Assembly (NCBI RefSeq): GCF_014193425.1
Contig: NZ_JACHZG010000001.1
Coordinates: 1,674,001 to 1,738,000, forward strand
Source: Microlunatus antarcticus
Lineage (GTDB): Bacteria; Actinomycetota; Actinomycetes; Propionibacteriales; Propionibacteriaceae
Length of the DNA: 64,000 bases
Direction: 5' to 3'
The notes beneath the pieces are model-generated. The model did not search any database and was not told the origin of the DNA. It worked only from the letters and a program-made list of their open reading frames with translations. Position 1 is the first letter of the stretch, and each line of letters begins with the position of its first letter. This document shows, piece by piece, positions 15,108 through 23,057 of this stretch. The translations under genes and the position numbers were made by a program.

Positions 15108-17246
15108 GTGTCAGCCCCCGCCCGTACGAGCACCACCGCGGCGCCGAAGCCCCGGCGCACCACGCCGCGCGCCGCCGGCCCGGAGCTCGAGAGCCGGGAC
15201 TACGAGGCCCGGCACCTGCTCGTGCTCGAAGGCCTCGAGGCGGTGCGCAAGCGGCCGGCCATGTACATCGGCTCGACCGACACCCGCGGCCTCATGCACT
15301 GCCTCTGGGAGATCATCGACAACTCGGTCGACGAGGCGCTCGGCGGCCACGGTCGTGAGATCGACGTCATCCTCCGCGCGGACGGCGGCATCACCGTCAC
15401 CGACGTCGGACGCGGCATCCCCGTGGACAAGGAGCCCCGTACGGGTCTCTCCGGGGTCGAGGTCGTCTTCACCAAGCTCCACGCCGGCGGCAAGTTCGGC
15501 GCCGGCTCCTACAACGCGACCGGCGGCCTGCACGGCGTCGGCTCGTCCGTGGTGAACGCGCTGTCCGCCCGGCTCGACGTCGAGGTCGACCGCGACGGCG
15601 CCACCTGGGCCATGTCGTTCCGTCGGGGCGTGCCGGGGACGTTCGACGGCCCGGGCCCCACCGCCCCGTTCACGCCCGGGGCGCCGCTGGCCAAGGTCGG
15701 CCGCGTGGCCAAGGGCCGCTCGGGCACCCGCGTCACCTACTGGCCGGACCGCCAGATCTTCCTGGTGGACGCCGCGCTGTCGCTCACCGACCTGCACGAC
15801 CGGGCCCGTCAGACCAGCTTCCTCATCCCGGGCCTCGCGCTCAAGGTCACCGACGCCCGCGACCCCGGGGCCGACGGCGTCCAGGAGGAGGTCTTCCGCC
15901 ACGACGGTGGGGTCGGCGAGTTCTGCGAGTACCTCGCCCCTGACGCGGCCGTCACCGAGATCGTCCGGCTGCAGGGCACCGGGTCGTTCACCGAGACCGT
16001 GCCGATGCTCGACGACGCCGGTCACATGGAGCCGACCGACGTCGACCGCGAGCTCGAGGTCGACGTGGCGGTGCGCTGGGGCACCGCGTACGACACGACC
16101 GTGCGCTCGTACGTCAACATCATCGCCACGCCGAAGGGCGGCACGCACGTCGTCGGCTTCGAGCGGGGGCTGACCCGGTCGGTCACCAACGCGCTGACGC
16201 CGACCCGGCTGCTCAAGACCGGCGAGGAGGTCGTCAAGGACGACGTGCTCGAGGGCCTCACGGCGGTCGTGACCGTCCGGCTGGCCGAGCCGCAGTTCGA
16301 GGGGCAGACCAAGGAGGTGCTCGGCACGCCGGCGGTCGCCAAGATCGTGACCAAGGTCGTCGAGACCGAGCTGGGCGCGTTCCTGGAGTCGAAGAGCGGC
16401 GTGGCCAAGCAGCAGGCCCGTGCGGTGCTGGAGAAGGTCGTCAGCGCGTCGCGCGCCCGGGTGGCCGCGCGTCAGCAGCGGGAGAACCAGCGCCGCAAGA
16501 CCGCGCTCGAGTCGTCCTCGCTGCCGTCCAAGCTCGTCGACTGCCGCAGCAACGACGACCGCTCGGAGCTGTTCATCGTCGAGGGCGACTCGGCGCTGGG
16601 CACGGCGAAGGTCGCGCGGAGCTCGGAGTTCCAGGCGCTGCTGCCGATCCGCGGCAAGATCCTGAACACCCAGAAGGCCTCCACCGGCGACATGCTCAAG
16701 AACGTCGAGTGCGCCTCGATCATCCAGGTCGTCGGCGCCGGCTCGGGGCGGACGTTCGACCTCGACTCGGCCCGCTACGGCCGGGTGATCTTCATGGCCG
16801 ACGCCGACTCCGACGGCGCGCACATCCGCTGCCTGCTGGCGACGCTGTTCTTCCGCTACATGCGGCCGATGGTCGACGCCGGACGCGTCTTCACCGCGGT
16901 CCCGCCGCTCCACCGGTTCGAGCTGACCAACCCCAAGAAGGGGCAGGAACGCTTCATCTACACCTACTCCGACGCGGAGTACCAGCGCACGGCCGCCGAG
17001 CTGACCAAGCGCAACCAGCGCTTCAAGGAGCCGCAGCGCTACAAGGGCCTGGGCGAGATGGACGCCGACCAGCTGGCCGAGACGACCATGAGCCCGCGGC
17101 ACCGCACGCTGCGCCGGATGACCGTCGACGACGGGCTGATCGCCGAGACGACCTTCGAGATGCTGATGGGCAACGACGTCGCCCCCCGCAAGAGCTTCAT
17201 CATCGACGGCGCGTACGCGTTGGACGCCGCGGCGATCGACGTCTGA
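15108..17246 (+). CDS. parE: DNA topoisomerase IV subunit B (GyrB/ParE family)
   Basis: A 712-residue GHKL ATPase of type IIA topoisomerases. The ATP site includes RKRPAMYIG, ENS-type IIDNSVDEAL, VTDVGRGIPVD and GGLHGVGSSVVNALS. The TOPRIM part has ELFIVEGDSALGTAK, LLPIRGKILN and DADSDGAHIRCLL. The C-terminus ends with QRYKGLGEMDADQL and a GyrB tail. It lacks the full GyrB insert, and with parC nearby it is best called ParE. It decatenates chromosomes with the ParC protein encoded at 23054-25516. The first 28 residues are a basic, low-complexity extension. Confidence 0.9.
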   Translation: MSAPARTSTTAAPKPRRTTPRAAGPELESRDYEARHLLVLEGLEAVRKRPAMYIGSTDTRGLMHCLWEIIDNSVDEALGGHGREIDVILRADGGITVTDVGRGIPVDKEPRTGLSGVEVVFTKLHAGGKFGAGSYNATGGLHGVGSSVVNALSARLDVEVDRDGATWAMSFRRGVPGTFDGPGPTAPFTPGAPLAKVGRVAKGRSGTRVTYWPDRQIFLVDAALSLTDLHDRARQTSFLIPGLALKVTDARDPGADGVQEEVFRHDGGVGEFCEYLAPDAAVTEIVRLQGTGSFTETVPMLDDAGHMEPTDVDRELEVDVAVRWGTAYDTTVRSYVNIIATPKGGTHVVGFERGLTRSVTNALTPTRLLKTGEEVVKDDVLEGLTAVVTVRLAEPQFEGQTKEVLGTPAVAKIVTKVVETELGAFLESKSGVAKQQARAVLEKVVSASRARVAARQQRENQRRKTALESSSLPSKLVDCRSNDDRSELFIVEGDSALGTAKVARSSEFQALLPIRGKILNTQKASTGDMLKNVECASIIQVVGAGSGRTFDLDSARYGRVIFMADADSDGAHIRCLLATLFFRYMRPMVDAGRVFTAVPPLHRFELTNPKKGQERFIYTYSDAEYQRTAAELTKRNQRFKEPQRYKGLGEMDADQLAETTMSPRHRTLRRMTVDDGLIAETTFEMLMGNDVAPRKSFIIDGAYALDAAAIDV

Positions 17247-17290
17247 GCCTCGCTCCCGGACGGGTCAGAGCCGCGTGCGACGCTGAACCG

Positions 17291-19108
17291 GTGAACGTCG
17301 CTGAGCACGTCGTCGAACGGCTGCACGCCTGGGGCGTGGGGCGGGTGTACGGCTATCCCGGGGACGGGATCGGCGGCGTGATCGCCGCCCTGGCGCCCCG
17401 CCACGAGGACACGGGCGAGGGGCACATCGACTTCGTGCAGGTCCGGCACGAGGAGACCGCCGGCTTCGCCGCGACCGCCGACGTCAAGTACGGCGGCAAC
17501 CCGATCGGCTGCTGCGTCGTCACCGGCGGTCCGGGTGCGCTGCACGCGCTCAACGGCGTCTACGACGCGCTCATGGACCGCGTGCCGATCGTGGCCGTGC
17601 TGGGGCAGACGGCGTCGAGCGCGCTCGGCTCGAGCTACTACCAGGAGGTCGACCTCGCGCGCGTCTACGCCGACGTTGGGCGGGCGTACCTCCAGACGAT
17701 CACCGACGCCTCGCAGGTGCAGCACATGGTGGACCGCGCCTGCCGGACCGCCCTGGCCGAGCGGCGCCCCGCGGTGCTGATCGTCCCCAGCGACGTGCAG
17801 GAGCGCGACGCGGTGGTCGACCCGCCCGACGCCCACGGCTACGTCCACAGCAGCGCGGTCCCCAGCTCCACGGTCGCGGCGCCGGGTGCGGCGGACCTGG
17901 CGCGGGCGGCCGAGGTGCTGAACGCGGGCCGCAAGGTCGCCCTCCTCGTCGGCGCAGGCGCGCTCGGGCACAGCGCGCTGGTCGAGCAGGTCGCCGACCG
18001 GCTCGGGGCGGGGGCGGCGAAGGCGCTGCTCGGCAAGACGGTCCTCGACGACCGCCTGCCGTGGGTCACCGGGGCCATCGGTCTGCTCGGCACCACGGCC
18101 AGCTGGCACCTGATGCGCCACTGCGACACCCTGCTGATCATCGGCTCGAACATGCCGTACTCCGAGTACTACCCCGAGCCCGGTCAGGCCCGCGGCGTGC
18201 AGATCGACATCGACGGCGCGCAGTGCGGGCTCAAGTACGCCACCGAGGTCAACCTCACCGGCGACGCCGGCGCCACCCTGACCGCGCTGCTGCCGCTGCT
18301 CGACCAGCACGACGACGACTGGCGTACGGAGGTGGCCCGTCACAAGCGGCGCTGGGACGACTACTCCGCGCAGCGGGCCGCGGCCAAGGCCGACCCGGTC
18401 AACCCCGAGGCCGTCGTCCGCGCGATCTCGGCCCGCCTGCCCGCCGACGCGGCGGTCGCCGTCGACTGCGGCACGTCGACCAGCTGGTACGCCCGCGACC
18501 TCGACCTCGGTCCCGGCCACCTCGGCAGCCTGTCGGGACTGCTGCTGTCGATGGGCGGGGGGATGCCGTACGCGATCGCGGCCAAGATGGCGAACCCGGA
18601 CCGGCCCGTGCTGGCCATGATCGGTGACGGCGCGATGCAGATGAACGGGGTCAACGAGCTGATCACGGTCAGCCGCTACTGGGAGCGCTGGGCCAACCGC
18701 TCGTTCGTCGTGCTCGTGCTCAACAACCGCGACCTCTCCTTCGTCACCTGGGAGACGCGCGCCACGCTGGGGGCCAGGCCGGACCCGGAGTCGTCGAGCC
18801 TGCCGGACGTCCCGTACGCCGACTGGGCCCGCCTGCTCGGGCTGGACGGCGCACGCCTCGAGCACCCGGACCAGATCGACTCCGTGCTCGACGCCGCCTT
18901 CGCCGCGGACCGTCCGTTCGTCATCGACGCGGTCGTCGACGCGAACGTCCCGCTGATCCCGCCGCACCTCACCGCGGACCAGGTGCTGCAGACGGCCAAG
19001 GCCGAGTTCTCCGGCGACCCGGCGTTCTTCGGCATCGTCGCGGACGGCGTGCGCGAGTCCGTGGTGGCCAAGGCGAAGGCGGTCCTGGGCCGGCACCCGT
19101 CGGAATGA
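17291..19108 (+). CDS. Thiamine-pyrophosphate-dependent enzyme, PoxB/acetolactate synthase family
   Basis: A 605-residue protein with the three-domain POX/AHAS layout. The N-terminal Pyr domain has the cofactor-activating E54 (VRHEETAGFAA). The middle domain (about 190-320) is Rossmann-like. The C-terminal TPP domain has the GDG...NN motif (IGDGAMQMNGVNEL to VLNNRD). YGYPGDGIGGV at the start and the lack of branched-chain signature residues favour a pyruvate oxidase/dehydrogenase (quinone) type over acetolactate synthase. The C-terminal end lacks an obvious amphipathic lipid-binding helix. It lies 44 bases after parE on the same strand, starting with GTG. Confidence 0.78.
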   Translation: MNVAEHVVERLHAWGVGRVYGYPGDGIGGVIAALAPRHEDTGEGHIDFVQVRHEETAGFAATADVKYGGNPIGCCVVTGGPGALHALNGVYDALMDRVPIVAVLGQTASSALGSSYYQEVDLARVYADVGRAYLQTITDASQVQHMVDRACRTALAERRPAVLIVPSDVQERDAVVDPPDAHGYVHSSAVPSSTVAAPGAADLARAAEVLNAGRKVALLVGAGALGHSALVEQVADRLGAGAAKALLGKTVLDDRLPWVTGAIGLLGTTASWHLMRHCDTLLIIGSNMPYSEYYPEPGQARGVQIDIDGAQCGLKYATEVNLTGDAGATLTALLPLLDQHDDDWRTEVARHKRRWDDYSAQRAAAKADPVNPEAVVRAISARLPADAAVAVDCGTSTSWYARDLDLGPGHLGSLSGLLLSMGGGMPYAIAAKMANPDRPVLAMIGDGAMQMNGVNELITVSRYWERWANRSFVVLVLNNRDLSFVTWETRATLGARPDPESSSLPDVPYADWARLLGLDGARLEHPDQIDSVLDAAFAADRPFVIDAVVDANVPLIPPHLTADQVLQTAKAEFSGDPAFFGIVADGVRESVVAKAKAVLGRHPSE

Positions 19109-19123
19109 GGGTCGTCTGCGGTC

Positions 19124-20071
19124 TCAGCGGTCGCGGGCCGATGCCTCGCGGTCCTGGCGGGCTGCGGTCGAGCCCTGCGGGACGAGGACGTCGAGCGCGT
19201 TCGCGCTGACGGTGAACGAGACCGGCGTGGTCGCGATGATCTCGCCGTCGACGTTCACCGACATCGGGTGGTCGGTGGCCACGTCGACGGCCCGCGTGCG
19301 CAGGTGCACGACCTCCGGGTGCTCGACGAAGCCGCCGGAGCGGAACGAGCGTGCGACGTTCACGTGCTCGCGGAACCGGCCGTGCGGGATCGCGTAGACG
19401 TCGAGGCTGTGGTCGTCGATGCCGGCCTCGACCGAGACGGCGTTCCCGCCGCCGTAGAAGCGGCCGTTGCCGACCGCGAGCTGGAGGAGGTTCGGCAGGC
19501 GTACGGGCTCGTGGTCCCCGGCCGGGAACGTCAGCTCTGCGGTGAACGCGCGGTGGCGGCGGTAGGCCGGGACGGCGGCGAGCGGGTAGGCGAGGGGGCC
19601 GAGCCGGCGCTTGAGCAGCGGGCTCATGGACCTCGCCACCTCGACCGAGAGCCCGAGCGAGGCGACGTTGAGGAAGGCGGTCCCACCGATCCGGCCCACG
19701 TCGATGTCGACGACCTTGCCGTGCGCGACGGTCGCGCAGGCGGCCTCGAGGGCGAGGGGGACCTCGAGGGTGCGGGCGAGGTCGTTCGCGGTGCCGAGCG
19801 GCAGCAGCCCGAGGGTGACCCCCGTGCCGACCAGCGCGTCGACCACGCTGCTCACGGTGCCGTCGCCGCCGCCGACCACCACGAGACCGTGATCGTTGGC
19901 CACTGCCTGCTCGACCGTCTCGCGCAGCCGCGCGGGGTCGGTCACGGGGAAGGCGTCGACGATCGGCACACCCCGCTCGAGCAGCAGCCGGTGGGCCGTC
20001 TCGTACGCGACGGCACCGCGCCGCGACGCCGTGTTGACGATGAGGGCGGCCCGGTCGGTCGTCGTGGTCAC
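19124..20071 (-). CDS. Diacylglycerol/lipid kinase family protein
   Basis: A 315-residue protein with the DAGK catalytic signatures GGGDGT (67-72) and LGTANDLA (92-99), plus the later block GIDDHSLDVYAI and a VNVDGE motif that joins the two domains. Such proteins (DgkB, YegS) phosphorylate diacylglycerol or related lipids with ATP at the membrane face. Nothing in the sequence separates diacylglycerol from sphingoid or phosphatidylglycerol substrates. It converges on the PoxB-like gene with a 15-base gap. Confidence 0.85.
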   Translation of the reverse strand: MTTTTDRAALIVNTASRRGAVAYETAHRLLLERGVPIVDAFPVTDPARLRETVEQAVANDHGLVVVGGGDGTVSSVVDALVGTGVTLGLLPLGTANDLARTLEVPLALEAACATVAHGKVVDIDVGRIGGTAFLNVASLGLSVEVARSMSPLLKRRLGPLAYPLAAVPAYRRHRAFTAELTFPAGDHEPVRLPNLLQLAVGNGRFYGGGNAVSVEAGIDDHSLDVYAIPHGRFREHVNVARSFRSGGFVEHPEVVHLRTRAVDVATDHPMSVNVDGEIIATTPVSFTVSANALDVLVPQGSTAARQDREASARDR

Positions 20072-20142
20072 CCGGTCAGGCTAGGAGCGGCTCCTGTCCG
20101 TTCCCTGTGCCCGGCTCACGCGCGGACCGGGTCGGTCGGGGG

Positions 20143-20751
20143 TCAGTCGGGGCGGGTCAGGTCGAACCGGTCGCCCAGCTCGTAGTAGGCGCTCGGACCG
20201 CCACCGCGCAGGACGGGGCGGGCCAGCTCGGTCCGGTAGACGCCGTCGACCAGCAGCTCGGGGGCGATGTGGACCCCGACGACCTCCCCGGTGCACCACC
20301 AGCTGTCCGTCGGCCCCCCATCGGCGTCGAGCAGCCGGACGACCTGGGCCGTACGGCACTCGAAGCTCACCGGCGCGGCCGCCACGCGGGGCGCCGCGAC
20401 GTCCTCGGACTCGGCCGCCGCCAGCCCGGCGCGCTCGAACTCGTCGACCCCGGCCTGCGTCGACGTCGCGTTCATCTGCTCGGCGAGCGCGCGGGTGACC
20501 AGGTTCCAGGTGAAGACGCCGGTCTCGCGGGCGTTGCGGACGCTGTCCTTGTCCCCGATGCTGCTGAAGCCCACCAGCGGCGGGGTGTAGGACAGGGCGT
20601 TGAAGAAGCTGTACGGCGCGAGGTTGCGGACGCCGGCCCGCGACCGGGTCCCGATCCAGCCGATCGGCCGCGGTGCGACGATCGAGTTGAACGGGTCGTG
20701 CGCGAGCCCGTGGCCGTCGGCGGGGCGGTAGAAGTGGTGGCTGTCGCTCAC
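20143..20751 (-). CDS. Flavin reductase family protein (FMN-binding split barrel)
   Basis: A 202-residue protein starting at a GTG overlapping the carbonic anhydrase stop (GTGA). The family blocks are FNSIVAPRPIGWIGTRS, NLAPYSFFNALSYTPPLVGFSS, KDSVRNARETGVFTWNLVT and EQMNATS. FMN binds in the split barrel, and most relatives reduce flavin with NAD(P)H or use bound FMN. A catalytic partner is not adjacent. Co-translation with a carbonic anhydrase may only reflect genome compaction. Confidence 0.83.
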   Translation of the reverse strand: MSDSHHFYRPADGHGLAHDPFNSIVAPRPIGWIGTRSRAGVRNLAPYSFFNALSYTPPLVGFSSIGDKDSVRNARETGVFTWNLVTRALAEQMNATSTQAGVDEFERAGLAAAESEDVAAPRVAAAPVSFECRTAQVVRLLDADGGPTDSWWCTGEVVGVHIAPELLVDGVYRTELARPVLRGGGPSAYYELGDRFDLTRPD

Positions 20752-21248
20752 AGGAGCTGCTGCAGCTCGCCGGAGTCGACGTCGTAGAGGAAGCCGCCGA
20801 CGGTCGCGCGCTCGCCGACGTGGGGGTGCGTGCGCAGGAGGTCGACGTCCTCGACGAGCCGGGCCCGCTGGTCGGTCGAGGCGCCGAGGTGCATGTCCGA
20901 CAGGTCCTGGCCCGTCTCGCGCCGCACGCGGTCGATCACGTCGGCGTCCTCGCCGCTGGCCATGGCGCACCGGGTGTGCGGCACGACGAGGATGCGGGTG
21001 ACGCCGAGCAGGTGCACGCCGAGCACGCAGCCGACGAGCGCGTCGGGCGTGATGCGACCGCCCGGCGTCCGGATGATCTTGGCGTCGCCGGTGCGCAGCC
21101 CGATCATCTCCAGGGGCTCGATGCGCGAGTCCATGCAGGTGACCATGGCGACGCCGGCCTGGGCGATGCCGTCGAAGCCGGTCAGGCCGAACCGCTCGCG
21201 GTAGCGGGCGTTGGCCTCCAGCAGGTCGGTGAAGTCGGGGGTGCTCAC
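20748..21248 (-). CDS. Beta-class carbonic anhydrase
   Basis: A 166-residue protein with the zinc ligands C38, H91 and C94 (TCMDSRI and PHTRCAM) and the catalytic dyad D40/R42. It interconverts CO2 and bicarbonate in the cytoplasm. The length is typical of the short actinobacterial beta enzymes. The GTG start follows a 50-base gap from an inverted repeat. It is first in an operon with the flavin reductase. Confidence 0.9.
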   Translation of the reverse strand: MSTPDFTDLLEANARYRERFGLTGFDGIAQAGVAMVTCMDSRIEPLEMIGLRTGDAKIIRTPGGRITPDALVGCVLGVHLLGVTRILVVPHTRCAMASGEDADVIDRVRRETGQDLSDMHLGASTDQRARLVEDVDLLRTHPHVGERATVGGFLYDVDSGELQQLL

Positions 21249-21303
21249 GTCGCCCAGCGTATGAGGCGTGTGTGACGCGGGTGTGAAGCGCCGACCCCTG
21301 CGG

Positions 21304-21363
21304 GGCCCTTCGACAGGCTCAGGGGGCGTAGGCGGGGACGCTCCCTGAGCTTGTCGAAGGGCC
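21304..21363. repeat. Inverted pair of TTCGACAGGCTCAGGG-family repeats
   Basis: Arms 21304-21329 and 21338-21363 are 26 bases each and match with two differences, separated by 8 bases. They can form a very long hairpin. A shared extension, CTCGAAGAGGTC, continues the right arm to about 21374 and recurs at 44337-44348. The element sits between the phospholipase D stop and the carbonic anhydrase start and can act as a terminator. Confidence 0.8.
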
Positions 21364-21383
21364 TCGAAGAGGTCAGCATCCCC

Positions 21384-23057
21384 TCAGAAGCGCCGGGCCC
21401 GGCGGAGCCGGGCGGGCCGGCCGTCGGGGTCGTGCACGAGCCGGGCCATCGGACGTGCCCACAGCCGCGTCAGCGGGCCGAGGTGCGGCGGGCGCAGACG
21501 GCGGAGGCGACCGCGCGGGCGTGGGCCGACCTGCCCGCCCGCGTACCAGGCGTCGAGGCGGTCGGCGGAGGCGGCGTACGCGTCGAACATGCCGTGCTCG
21601 TCGACGCAGTCGGCCATCACCTCGAGCAGGGCGTCGTCGTCCGCGTCGACCGGACGGTCGGGGGAGAGCAGATGGCCGGTGTCGCCCGGGAACCGGGCCG
21701 CGCCCACCTCGCGGTCCAGGTGCTCAGCGGCCAGGGCCAGCCGGAGCCGGCGGGCGTACGCGGACACCCCGGGCGCTCCGGGCGGGCTCGCCTCGTCGAC
21801 GACCACGGCCGACAGCTCGGAGTCGTGCGTCCACGACCGGCGGTTGAAGTTGTCGGAGCCGACGGTCGCCCACACGTCGTCCATCACGCAGACCTTGGCG
21901 TGGACGTAGACGGGCCGGCCGGCGTGGTTCTCGAGGCTGTAGAGCGCGACCCGGTCGCCGCCGGCGCGCCGGAGCAGCTCGACGGTCTCCTGGCGGGCGA
22001 ACTCCTGCGGCACCCGCGAGAGCGGTGCGGCCTGGTCGGGCACGGGCGGCAGCACGGCGATCACCCGCAGCTCCGGGCTCGTGCTCAGCGTCTCCTCGAA
22101 CGCCCGGGCGACGTCGAGCGACCAGAGGTACTGGTCCTCGATGGAGACGAGCCGCTGGGCCTTGGCGAGCGCCTTGCCGTAGCCGCGCGCGACGCTCCGC
22201 TCACCGCCCCGGGCGAACGGGTAGTCGCGGCCGTGGCGCAGGTTGGGGTAGGTGCGGAGCAGCTGGACCGTGTGGGTCCCGCCCTCGACCGGGGCGGGCG
22301 CCGGCGCCTGCGGCGGCAGCGGGTCGGGGGAGAGGTCCGTGTGCGACAGCCGGTCGTGCAGCCAGAAGAGCGGGTTCTGGCTGAGCGGCGTCGGGTCCTC
22401 CCACCGCTCCCGGAACACGGTCTCGACGTCGCGGACCGCCGGGCCCGCGATCACCAGCTGCACGTCGTGCCAGGCCGGGGTGGGGCCGTACGCCGGCGCC
22501 ATCGGCTGGGCCTGCGGGTCGCCGTCGTGGCGGGCGTCGTCGCGGCGGCTGTGCGACAGGTCCACGCCGCCGACGTACGCGACGTCGTCCTCGGGGTGGC
22601 CCCGGTAGCGGATCACCACGAGCTTCTGGTGGTGGGAGCCTCCTGTCCGGACGCGCATGTCGAGCAGCGCCTCGGCGCCCTGCTCCTGCAGCCGGATGCC
22701 GAGCGTCCGGTTCTCGTGCGCGGAGAACGACAGCGCGTCGAGGTGGCTGCGCCAGATCAGCCCACGCACGTCGACGCCGCGCCGGTCGGCCTCGCCGAGC
22801 ACGCGCAGCACCTCGCTGCCCTCCTCGCCCAGCAGCTGCTCGTCGCCGTCACCGCGCCAGTCGGTGAACAGGACCAGGTCGCCCGGCCGCGTCGCCCGGA
22901 TCCGCCCGGCGAGATGGGCGAAGTACGCGCTGCCGTGGACGAGCGGGCGGACGACGTTCCCGGTCGACCACGCCTGGTCGCCCGGGTAGGCGTCGTCGAG
23001 GACGGTCCGGGCGTTGGCCCGCTCGGCCTTGCCGATCAGCCAGCCGGTCGCACTCAC
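21384..23057 (-). CDS. Phospholipase D family protein
   Basis: A 557-residue protein starting at a GTG that overlaps the parC stop as GTGA. Two HKD motifs are visible: GGSHHQKLVVI with a displaced Asp after the first (near residue 160), and the complete VHAKVCVMDDVWATVGSDN (near 420). Two HKD repeats in one chain give a single active site, with a phosphohistidine intermediate. The protein has no signal peptide or membrane helix. The C-terminal 60 residues are very basic. Substrate (phospholipid, cardiolipin synthesis or another phosphodiester) is not evident. Confidence 0.83.
   Translation of the reverse strand: MSATGWLIGKAERANARTVLDDAYPGDQAWSTGNVVRPLVHGSAYFAHLAGRIRATRPGDLVLFTDWRGDGDEQLLGEEGSEVLRVLGEADRRGVDVRGLIWRSHLDALSFSAHENRTLGIRLQEQGAEALLDMRVRTGGSHHQKLVVIRYRGHPEDDVAYVGGVDLSHSRRDDARHDGDPQAQPMAPAYGPTPAWHDVQLVIAGPAVRDVETVFRERWEDPTPLSQNPLFWLHDRLSHTDLSPDPLPPQAPAPAPVEGGTHTVQLLRTYPNLRHGRDYPFARGGERSVARGYGKALAKAQRLVSIEDQYLWSLDVARAFEETLSTSPELRVIAVLPPVPDQAAPLSRVPQEFARQETVELLRRAGGDRVALYSLENHAGRPVYVHAKVCVMDDVWATVGSDNFNRRSWTHDSELSAVVVDEASPPGAPGVSAYARRLRLALAAEHLDREVGAARFPGDTGHLLSPDRPVDADDDALLEVMADCVDEHGMFDAYAASADRLDAWYAGGQVGPRPRGRLRRLRPPHLGPLTRLWARPMARLVHDPDGRPARLRRARRF

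Noticed and set aside
17291-19108. Acetolactate synthase large subunit (ilvB)
   Set aside because: TPP motifs fit both, but no regulatory subunit gene (ilvH) or ilvC follows, and the N-terminal pattern is PoxB-like.
21304-21363. Possible insertion sequence ends
   Set aside because: No transposase or target duplication nearby; the same core recurs alone elsewhere, so an interspersed repeat fits better.
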